Source: Candidatus Aminicenantota bacterium (GTDB lineage Bacteria > Acidobacteriota > Aminicenantia > UBA2199). From it: a stretch of 5,491 nt of DNA. The notes below the pieces were generated by a model that made no database searches, was not told the DNA's origin, and saw only the letters and a list, made by a program, of their open reading frames with translations. The stretch is taken from NCBI GenBank assembly GCA_030671465.1, contig DAOVIP010000154.1, forward strand, positions 1-5,491. Reading direction: 5' to 3'. Shown one piece after another: positions 1 to 5,028 of this stretch (its first letter is position 1; each line of letters opens with the position of its first letter). The position numbers were made by a program, and so were the translations under genes.

Positions 1-1
1 T

Positions 2-517
2 ATTCTGGATAAAATGAACAATGCCATTTCCACTCCGGTGGAAAAGCTGTCAAAGTATGCCCCGGTCATTCTGACCATGACCATCCCTACCGATAAGATC
101 AGGGATTTAATCGGCCCCGGCGGAAAGACTATCAAGGATTTGGTAGCCACCTATAGTGCGAAAATCAATACCGATGACAATGGAAAGGTGACCATTGCCG
201 CCCCCAATAAAGAAGTGGGTGATGAGGTGGTCAAGCGGATCAATCAATTGACCGAATCGGTTGAGGTCGGAAAAATTTACCAGGGAAAAATCACCCGGAT
301 TGAGGATTACGGAATTTTTGTGGAAATCTTGAACGGGGTGATCGGTCTGGTCCACATTTCGGAAATTTCCAATAAGAGAGTTGAAAAGATTGAAGATGAA
401 AATTTCAGTATCGGGCAAACCATAGATGTCAAGGTGATCCTCGTCGATCGGGACAACCGGGTTAAACTGAGCAAAAAGGCAGTGGGATCCGAAAGTAATT
501 CCCGCAAGCGATGGTGA
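2..517 (+). CDS. pnp: Polynucleotide phosphorylase, C-terminal part (KH and S1 domains); 5' end outside window
   Basis: The reading frame is open from base 2 and ends at TGA 515-517, giving 171 residues that match the C-terminal end of PNPase, the phosphate-dependent 3'-to-5' exoribonuclease of the RNA degradosome. The first residues (ILDKMNNAIS) belong to the linker after the second RNase PH domain. A KH domain follows, with the RNA-binding GxxG loop seen as IGPGGKTI (about residues 37-44 of the fragment). An S1 domain follows from VGKIYQGKITRIEDYGIFVE to VKLSKKA, near the end. The tail after S1 is short (about a dozen residues) and basic, so there is no long degradosome-binding extension. 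The catalytic RNase PH domains lie upstream of the window. An internal ATG at 14 is in frame but is not the true start, because homology continues through it. The gene overlaps the next one by 7 bases. Family assignment is very secure. Confidence 0.97.
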   Translation: MLDKMNNAISTPVEKLSKYAPVILTMTIPTDKIRDLIGPGGKTIKDLVATYSAKINTDDNGKVTIAAPNKEVGDEVVKRINQLTESVEVGKIYQGKITRIEDYGIFVEILNGVIGLVHISEISNKRVEKIEDENFSIGQTIDVKVILVDRDNRVKLSKKAVGSESNSRKRW

Positions 518-981
518 CTTTTAAGAAAGATCCCGGTTTTACCCTGGTTGAACTGATCATTGTGATCATTATTATTTCGGTCCTGGCCGCGGTGGCTGTT
601 CCCATGGTCGAAACCAGCATCAAGAGAGGCAAGGAGGTCCGGCTGCGCCGTCATTTGAGGATCATTCGCATCGCCATTGATGAATACCAGGCCTTTGTTG
701 AGAAGAATAAGATCAATCTGGATAAAGATCGATACGGATTCCCGGAAAGCCTGGAAGAACTGGTCACCGGGATTGAATACCGGGACAAAACCAACCATCC
801 CAGAATTAAAAAATTTCTCAGGCGTATACCGGCGGACCCCATGACCAATTCCCTGGAATGGGGATTGAGGTCTTATCAGGATAAACCTACCGCCACCCGC
901 TGGGGCGGGGAAAACATCTGGGATGTTTTTACCAAATCTGAGCAGAAAGCCCTGGATGGTAGTGAGTATGAAGACTGGTAA
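511..981 (+). CDS. GspG-like type II secretion/type IV pilus pseudopilin
   Basis: The product is a 156-residue type IV pilin-like protein. A short basic leader (MVTFKKDPG) precedes the prepilin peptidase site G9|F10 with the conserved Glu at mature position 5 (GFTLVE), then a hydrophobic helix to about residue 31. The body has motifs I associate with GspG-like single pseudopilins: YGFPESLEEL (75-84), RRIPADPMT (104-112) with W117, and a C-terminal stretch DVF.KSEQKALDG..Y.DW (138-156). After cleavage and N-methylation by a PilD-type peptidase it should sit in the inner membrane and join a pseudopilus or pilus. ATG 511 is chosen because it gives the expected short leader; an in-frame stop lies at 496-498, and only GTG 514 offers an alternative. 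There is no clear Shine-Dalgarno. The start overlaps the end of pnp, so translation is probably coupled to it. No other secretion genes are nearby, so the exact machine is unknown. Confidence 0.9.
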   Translation: MVTFKKDPGFTLVELIIVIIIISVLAAVAVPMVETSIKRGKEVRLRRHLRIIRIAIDEYQAFVEKNKINLDKDRYGFPESLEELVTGIEYRDKTNHPRIKKFLRRIPADPMTNSLEWGLRSYQDKPTATRWGGENIWDVFTKSEQKALDGSEYEDW

Positions 982-1006
982 CCCGTCCGAACAGCCGGTG
1001 ATGAAC

Positions 1007-1036
1007 TTGACTAAAAAGAGTAAATTTTGATATAAT
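1007..1036 (+). promoter_or_regulatory. Sigma-70-type promoter upstream of rpoZ
   Basis: A -35 box TTGACT (1007-1012; consensus TTGACA) and a perfect -10 box TATAAT (1031-1036) are separated by 18 bases in an AT-rich stretch between the pseudopilin gene and rpoZ. Transcription would start near 1043, about 55 bases before the rpoZ start. This suggests that rpoZ, waaF and gmhB can be transcribed independently of the pnp/pseudopilin unit. It is inferred from sequence only. Confidence 0.7.
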
Positions 1037-1069
1037 AAGACTTCCATCGGGAAACTCTCAAAAAGTCTT
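1037..1069. repeat. 7-bp perfect inverted repeat at the predicted rpoZ transcription start
   Basis: AAGACTT (1037-1043) and AAGTCTT (1063-1069) are perfect reverse complements, separated by 19 bases. The left arm lies between the -10 box and the predicted start of transcription. It could be a weak stem at the end of the upstream transcript, an operator-like palindrome, or chance. The stem is AT-rich and only three further T residues surround its end, so it is not a convincing terminator. Confidence 0.35.
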
Positions 1070-1085
1070 TTACATAATAAGGAAC

Positions 1086-1093
1086 AAAGGAGG
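1086..1093 (+). promoter_or_regulatory. Strong Shine-Dalgarno that fixes the TTG start of rpoZ
   Basis: AAAGGAGG ends 5 bases before TTG 1099. The nearer ATG at 1094 is directly adjacent to this ribosome binding site and in another frame that stops soon after, so it cannot be the start. The spacing and the omega homology right after it both support TTG 1099. Confidence 0.85.
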
Positions 1094-1098
1094 ATGAC

Positions 1099-1443
1099 TT
1101 GGAGGACCATAAAGTTGTTGATAGTAAATTCAGGCTGGTGCTTCTGGCGGCAAAAAGGGCCAAACAGCTGTTAAAGGGCAGCCGAAAGAAGGTAGAAACT
1201 CAGGTTGAGAATCCTTTATCAATTGCCCTGGAAGAAATCAATCAGGGAAAAATCGATTTTGAAATACTGTCAAATAAAGATCTGGAACAGGAAGCAGGTG
1301 AAAACCTGTTGATGATGGAGGCTCCGGAGTCGACGGAATTGAATCTTTCCGAGACCAAAGTGGAAACCGAATCGGAGCTGGTGGACTCCAAAAAAAAGGG
1401 GGATGACGATTCGGATTCAGAGAATAAATCCGGGGATGACTGA
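1099..1443 (+). CDS. rpoZ: DNA-directed RNA polymerase omega subunit with acidic C-terminal tail
   Basis: The 114-residue product begins with the omega fold. DSKFRLVLLAAKRAKQLLKG (residues 8-27) matches the conserved helix whose AAKRA-type motif contacts the beta' subunit, and ENPLSIALEEINQGKI (37-52) matches the second conserved segment. Omega assists beta' folding and core polymerase assembly. The usual omega proteins are about 70-90 residues long. Here a 54-residue tail (61-114) contains 19 Asp/Glu residues and ends in KKKGDDDSDSENKSGDD, which looks disordered. The start is a TTG behind a strong Shine-Dalgarno. The gene follows its own promoter and precedes waaF by 49 bases, so omega is probably co-transcribed with LPS core genes. 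The family call is firm; a role for the tail is unknown. Confidence 0.9.
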   Translation: MEDHKVVDSKFRLVLLAAKRAKQLLKGSRKKVETQVENPLSIALEEINQGKIDFEILSNKDLEQEAGENLLMMEAPESTELNLSETKVETESELVDSKKKGDDDSDSENKSGDD

Positions 1444-1453
1444 ATCCCTTCCT

Positions 1454-1479
1454 GACCTGAACGGGAAAAAATTCAGGTC
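1454..1479 (+). repeat. Perfect 8-bp hairpin between rpoZ and waaF
   Basis: GACCTGAA (1454-1461) and TTCAGGTC (1472-1479) can pair perfectly around a 10-base loop (CGGGAAAAAA). No T tract follows, so it is not a standard intrinsic terminator. The right arm ends 13 bases before the waaF ATG and contains AGGT, the nearest purine-rich stretch to that start. The stem could therefore affect waaF translation or mRNA processing between the two genes. This role is inference. Confidence 0.5.
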
Positions 1480-1492
1480 CACATGAATTTGG

Positions 1493-2539
1493 ATGGAAAT
1501 ACTGGTTCGATCGCCAAACTGGATCGGCGATTGTATCATGTCTCTGTCGTCTCTGAGGGCCCTGAAGTATTACTTCCCGGATGCCGTTATCGGTTTGATC
1601 TGTAGAGAGCACCTGCAGGCCATATTCAAGAATATTTCTGAAATCGATCGGATTATTCCGCTAAAAAACGGTCGTGGTGTAAGGGATTTTTCCCGGGTAG
1701 TTAGTCAGCTCAAAACATTGAATTCCGATGTGGGCATCCTGATGACCAATTCCATCCACTCTGCGCTGTTATTCAAGTTTTCGGGGATAAAGAAAATCGT
1801 GGGATACCGGAAAGACTTCCGGGGGTTTTTACTGGACCAAAAACTGAAATTTCCCCGGGGCCAAAAACGCCAGTCTGATTTTTACCTGGATTTAATTCAC
1901 GCTTTTGCCCGGGAATATTCCAGTGTATCGATTCAAGCGGAATCCCATTTTTCCGGTGAACTGCCGATCCTTGATCAGGAAATTAATGATATAAACAAAT
2001 TATTGGGACGGTACGGAATTGATGCCGGGAAGAAACTGGTGGGAATATCGACTTCCGCTGCCTATGGCAGCAGCAAGGAATGGTTGCCGGAACGCTTCAT
2101 TGAATTGATCAACCGGCTGACCGGCCGGTTTCCAGACACGGTTGTTTTGCTGCTCGGGTCCGAATCCGAGGCAAGGAAAATTGAGTGGATCCGTCAACAG
2201 TCCGCTGTCAGTACTTTCAACCTGGCCGGCAAATTCAGTTTAAGGGAATCGATCACAGCGATTTCCCGGTGTTCGCTCTTTATCAGCAATGATTCGGGTT
2301 TGATGCATGTGGCCTCGGCTTTGAAAGTCCCCTTGATTTGCATATTTGGCCCCACTGACCCCGATAAAACCGCTCCTTGGTTTGGACAATCGAAAATAAT
2401 ATACCATCCGGTTGAATGTGCTCCCTGCACATACCGGGAATGCCCTGTTGATCACCGGTGTATGACCGGCATTCAGGTTGATGAGGTTTTTCGAACAGTT
2501 CTGGATATTCTGGATAGGGGGCAGGAGAACTGGTCATGA
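1493..2539 (+). CDS. waaF: ADP-heptose:LPS heptosyltransferase II-like protein (glycosyltransferase family 9)
   Basis: This 348-residue protein matches the family 9 glycosyltransferases that move L-glycero-D-manno-heptose from ADP-heptose to the LPS inner core on the cytoplasmic face of the inner membrane. The N-terminus MEILVRSPNWIGDCIMSL has the NWIGD motif typical of WaaF; Asp13 is at the position of the catalytic base in the family. The C-terminal nucleotide-sugar domain shows SSKEW (193-197), a short strand with LLLGSESE (219-226), the signature NDSGLMHVA (266-274) and FGPTDP (285-290). A late cysteine cluster (C309, C312, C317, C323 with H321) is also typical of WaaF. ATG 1493 gives the canonical N-terminus although no good Shine-Dalgarno precedes it; a hairpin lies just upstream. 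The end overlaps gmhB by 4 bases. WaaF fits better than WaaC, but acceptor specificity cannot be proven from sequence. Confidence 0.93.
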   Translation: MEILVRSPNWIGDCIMSLSSLRALKYYFPDAVIGLICREHLQAIFKNISEIDRIIPLKNGRGVRDFSRVVSQLKTLNSDVGILMTNSIHSALLFKFSGIKKIVGYRKDFRGFLLDQKLKFPRGQKRQSDFYLDLIHAFAREYSSVSIQAESHFSGELPILDQEINDINKLLGRYGIDAGKKLVGISTSAAYGSSKEWLPERFIELINRLTGRFPDTVVLLLGSESEARKIEWIRQQSAVSTFNLAGKFSLRESITAISRCSLFISNDSGLMHVASALKVPLICIFGPTDPDKTAPWFGQSKIIYHPVECAPCTYRECPVDHRCMTGIQVDEVFRTVLDILDRGQENWS

Positions 2540-3114
2540 ACCGGGCGGTCTTTCTGGATCGGGATGGCACCCTGATCAGAGACAAGGGCTTTATCTGTCA
2601 CTTCAAGGATGTGGAGATTTTCCCCTTTTCCATCCAGTCCTTAAAAATGATGAATGAATACGGTTTCCGGATTATTGTGATTACCAACCAGTCAGCCATA
2701 GCCCGGGGGATTTGCACCGAGGACCAGGTTATGAACATACATCGGAAGATGACCGGTTTTTTCAAGCGGAGCGGGGCTGCCATTGATGCCTTTTATTATT
2801 CCCCCTATCTGGAGGATGCTCCGGTCCCGGAATTCAGGAAAAGGGATGAAAGCCGTAAGCCCGCTCCGGGCATGATTCTGCAGGCAGCTGAGGATTTCGG
2901 AGTCAATCTGAGTGAGTCTTTCGTGATCGGGGATAGTTCCCGGGATATCCTGGCCGGGAAAAAAGCCGGATGCAAGACCATTCTGGTTCTGACCGGGAAT
3001 GGACCTCTGGCCCGCGTGGAACTCGAAAACTTGAAGGTAAAACCCGATTTGATCTCTGAAAACCTACTGGATGCCGCAGAAAAAATCACTCGAGATCGCG
3101 TATTTGTTCCCTAA
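2536..3114 (+). CDS. gmhB: D-glycero-D-manno-heptose 1,7-bisphosphate 7-phosphatase-like HAD phosphatase lacking the zinc ligands
   Basis: The 192-residue protein is a HAD-superfamily phosphatase of the GmhB/histidinol-phosphatase type, which removes the 7-phosphate from heptose bisphosphate during ADP-heptose synthesis. HAD motifs are intact: FLDRDGTL with nucleophile Asp8 and acid/base Asp10, ITNQS (49-53), Lys108 in SRKPAPGM, and IGDSSRDI (131-138) with metal-binding Asp133 and Asp137. In E. coli-type GmhB a loop carries a CxH...CxC zinc site just before RKP. Here the same region (YYSPYLED ... RKRDESRKP, 87-109) has Ser89, Tyr91, Asp104 and Ser106 instead, so no zinc should bind. ATGA overlap with waaF and an AGGAG (2523-2527) 8 bases before the start show translational coupling with the enzyme that uses the pathway's product. 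The substrate is inferred from context; another sugar or histidinol phosphate is possible. The 3' end overlaps the oppositely oriented glycosyltransferase gene. Confidence 0.87.
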   Translation: MNRAVFLDRDGTLIRDKGFICHFKDVEIFPFSIQSLKMMNEYGFRIIVITNQSAIARGICTEDQVMNIHRKMTGFFKRSGAAIDAFYYSPYLEDAPVPEFRKRDESRKPAPGMILQAAEDFGVNLSESFVIGDSSRDILAGKKAGCKTILVLTGNGPLARVELENLKVKPDLISENLLDAAEKITRDRVFVP

Positions 3115-3850
3115 ACATCCGAGATCGGAAGAGTCCCGCCCGGGCCAGGCAGAACAACACTGCCACCCGGATACAGCCCAGGCCGTATTTAAGACTTCGC
3201 AGAAAATTAATGGATGATGATTCATCAAAATATTTGGTGGGGCAGGACACTTCCCCTATTCGATGGCCTTGCCAGAGAATCTGGGCCAGTATCTGGTTGT
3301 CAAAAATAAAATCATCGGAGTTGTTGTCAAGGGGTAGTTTTTCGAGCAATTCACGGGAAAAGGCCCGGTAACCGGTGTGGTACTCCGAGAGTTTGGCCCC
3401 TATCAGCAGGTTTTCGAACAGAGTCAGAAATCGATTTGAGATATATTTGTATACCGGCATACCGCCTTTTAAAGCCTGTCCGCCCAGGATCCGGGAACCC
3501 AGTACACAGGGATACAGGTTACTGTCAATCAAGGAGACCATGGCCGGGATCAGTTTCGGGGTGTATTGATAATCCGGATGTACCATGATGATGATATCGC
3601 CACCGTGTTCCAGAGCCAGACGGTAGCCGGTCTTCTGGTTGGCGCCATAGCCCCGGTTTTGCGGGTGCACTTCCACCACGGTTCGGTCCAAAGATTTGGC
3701 AATTTTCAAGGTGCGATCGGAACTGCCATCATCAACCACGATCACCAGGTCCACCATGTCCTGCTGGAGTACTTCCCGGTGCGTTTGCAGCAGGGTTTGC
3801 TCGGCGTTGTAGGCGGGCATGACCACCACCACTTTTTTACGATTGATCAT
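3086..3850 (-). CDS. Family 2 glycosyltransferase (DPM1/polyprenyl-phosphate sugar transferase-like)
   Basis: This 254-residue protein has a GT-A fold pattern. A Rossmann-like start VVVVMPAYNAEQTL (7-20) is followed by the nucleotide-binding VVDDGSSDRT (38-47), NRGYGANQKTGY (65-76) and IIIMVHPDYQYTP (86-98), where HPD stands in the place of the usual DxD metal motif. HTGYRAFSRELL (158-169) and FDNQILAQ (183-190) follow. This is the layout of dolichol-phosphate-mannose-synthase-like bacterial enzymes that use a nucleotide sugar to load a lipid or glycan. There is no C-terminal pair of membrane helices; only a modestly hydrophobic stretch (about 222-240) might touch the membrane. The start ATG has no good Shine-Dalgarno and lies 24 bases after the argF stop, so it is probably read from the argF mRNA. 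Its last 29 bases overlap the end of gmhB in the opposite direction. Donor and acceptor are unknown; surface polysaccharide or glycolipid synthesis is likely. Confidence 0.88.
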   Translation of the reverse strand: MINRKKVVVVMPAYNAEQTLLQTHREVLQQDMVDLVIVVDDGSSDRTLKIAKSLDRTVVEVHPQNRGYGANQKTGYRLALEHGGDIIIMVHPDYQYTPKLIPAMVSLIDSNLYPCVLGSRILGGQALKGGMPVYKYISNRFLTLFENLLIGAKLSEYHTGYRAFSRELLEKLPLDNNSDDFIFDNQILAQILWQGHRIGEVSCPTKYFDESSSINFLRSLKYGLGCIRVAVLFCLARAGLFRSRMFREQIRDLE

Positions 3851-3874
3851 GAATTGCTGATACGATGGCAGGGA

Positions 3875-4879
3875 TTATTCATTTCCCAGGGTTGCCACCA
3901 TTACGGCTTTGATGGTATGCATCCGATTTTCGGCCTCATCAAACACAATGGATGCTTTCGATTCAAACACATCATCGGTCACTTCCATGCTGTCTATTCC
4001 ATACTTATGGTAGGTTTCCTCTCCGATTCTGGTTTCCCGGTTATGAAATGCGGGGAGACAATGCAGGAATTTCACATTGGAATTACCGGTTTGTTCAAGT
4101 ATATTTTGATTCACCTGGTATGGTTTTAAAAGAGTGATTCTTTCTTCCCAGACGGATTCCGGTTCTCCCATGGACACCCAGACATCGGTACACAGGAAAT
4201 CGACATGGTTGACGCTGCCGGGAATATCATCCGAGATGGAGATCCGGGCACCGGTTTCCCGGGCAATTTCCAGGCACTGGTCGACCAGCCGGGAATTGGG
4301 CTGGCATTCCGGGGGAGAGGCAATTCTCAGGTCCATTCCCATTTTGGCGCAGCCCACCAGTAATGAGTTACCCATATTGAAATGGGCGTCACCCAGATAG
4401 CAGAATGAAGTTTCCGCCAAAGGTTTTGCCGAGTGTTCCATCACGGTCATCAAATCGGCCAGTACCTGGGTGGGATGGAATTCATTGGTCAAACCATTCC
4501 AGACCGGTACACCAGAAAAGGCGGCCAGTTCTTCGATTATATCCTGGCCAAAACCCCGGTATTCGATTCCGTCATACATCCGGCCCAGAACCCTGGCCGT
4601 ATCTTTCATGGATTCTTTGTGTCCGATCTGAGAACCAGTGGGCCCCAGGTAGGTAACATGGGCGCCCTGGTCAGTGGCAGCCACTTCAAAGGCGCAGCGG
4701 GTCCGGGTGGAGGTTTTTTCAAAGATCAGGGCGATCTGTCTGTCAATCAGGCGTTTTTCCTCCATTCCGGCATACTTGGCTTTTTTTAATTCAAGGGAAA
4801 AGTTCAGCAGAAATTGAATTTCCTCTGAAGTAAAATCCAGCAGTTTAAGGAAATGCCGACCTTGCAGATTCACTTTCAT
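3875..4879 (-). CDS. argF: Ornithine carbamoyltransferase, long E. coli ArgI/ArcB type
   Basis: The enzyme condenses carbamoyl phosphate with ornithine to give citrulline and phosphate, or works in reverse in the arginine deiminase pathway. It is cytoplasmic and usually a trimer or a multiple of trimers. All family motifs are present: carbamoyl-phosphate binding STRTR (57-61), HPTQ (135-138), ornithine-binding DVWVSMGE (232-239), and catalytic HCLP (273-276), then a C-terminal helix [15 protein letters not shown] (317-331). The length (334) and the C-terminal wording match E. coli ArgI and Pseudomonas ArcB rather than the shorter ArgF of about 305-310 residues. The segment [10 protein letters not shown] (163-172) has His-Phe where E. 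coli-type enzymes have Arg-Asn, while the ornithine-contacting Asn168 is kept. The start has a strong GGAGGT (4885-4890 on the plus strand, reversed) 5 bases upstream. No other arg or arc gene is in the window, so anabolic or catabolic use is undecided; arcB is an equally possible name. Confidence 0.95.
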   Translation of the reverse strand: MKVNLQGRHFLKLLDFTSEEIQFLLNFSLELKKAKYAGMEEKRLIDRQIALIFEKTSTRTRCAFEVAATDQGAHVTYLGPTGSQIGHKESMKDTARVLGRMYDGIEYRGFGQDIIEELAAFSGVPVWNGLTNEFHPTQVLADLMTVMEHSAKPLAETSFCYLGDAHFNMGNSLLVGCAKMGMDLRIASPPECQPNSRLVDQCLEIARETGARISISDDIPGSVNHVDFLCTDVWVSMGEPESVWEERITLLKPYQVNQNILEQTGNSNVKFLHCLPAFHNRETRIGEETYHKYGIDSMEVTDDVFESKASIVFDEAENRMHTIKAVMVATLGNE

Positions 4880-4912
4880 GTATTACCTCCGGGAATCACA
4901 ATTTTAAAAGTT

Positions 4913-4941
4913 ATCTTACCCTAAATTTTCGGTTTTGGCAA
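4913..4941 (-). promoter_or_regulatory. Candidate promoter for the argF-glycosyltransferase unit
   Basis: On the minus strand, TTGCCA (4941-4936) and TAAGAT (4918-4913) are 17 bases apart and match the sigma-70 consensus at 5/6 and 4/6 positions. Transcription would start near 4905, leaving a leader of about 25 bases with a GGAGGT ribosome site. No convincing ArgR box was found. The call rests on consensus matching alone. Confidence 0.5.
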
Positions 4942-4951
4942 CCGGTATGAA

Positions 4952-4980
4952 TTGACAAAATCCCGGTCTTGGTTCATACT
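4952..4980 (+). promoter_or_regulatory. Candidate promoter for the DUF3857-like gene
   Basis: A perfect -35 box TTGACA (4952-4957) and CATACT (4975-4980; 4/6 match to TATAAT) are separated by an ideal 17 bases. The predicted start of transcription is near 4987, about 40 bases ahead of the ATG at 5029. Its -35 box is only 10 bases from the -35 box of the divergent argF promoter. Confidence 0.6.
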
Positions 4981-5028
4981 TTAGCCTAATGTTCGATCCT
5001 TCCCCCGGATTGGCCCCAGGAGAATCAT

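Noticed and set aside
307..1110. A long open frame (267 codons) on the minus strand opposite pnp and the pseudopilin gene.
   Set aside because: Both plus-strand genes are clearly recognised in this stretch, and the antisense translation shows no recognisable domain or motif. It is a shadow frame.
1454..1479. Rho-independent terminator after rpoZ.
   Set aside because: The stem is perfect but is followed by CACATGAATT, not by a T tract, so a terminator call is not supported. It is recorded as a hairpin only.
3091..3127. Direct repeat CGAGATCG at 3091-3098 and 3120-3127.
   Set aside because: Only 8 bases, two copies, inside coding sequence and with no mobile-element features around it. Chance is the best explanation.
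3122..3133. Twelve bases identical to the start of a common Illumina adapter (AGATCGGAAGAG), which could signal a chimeric join.
   Set aside because: The match stops at the next base (T instead of C). It lies in frame inside the glycosyltransferase gene, where it encodes LFRS in a C-terminus (RAGLFRSRMF) that reads naturally for this family. Read mapping across the spot would settle it.
3566..4129. A plus-strand open frame of 187 codons, rich in His, crossing the glycosyltransferase and argF genes.
   Set aside because: It is antisense to two well-supported genes. Its His richness comes from reading Asp/Val/Met codons of the real genes backwards, and it has no family resemblance.
4880..4935. 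ArgR operator (ARG box) upstream of argF.
   Set aside because: AT-rich sequence is present, but no pair of 18-base ARG-box-like palindromes could be recognised, so no operator is claimed.
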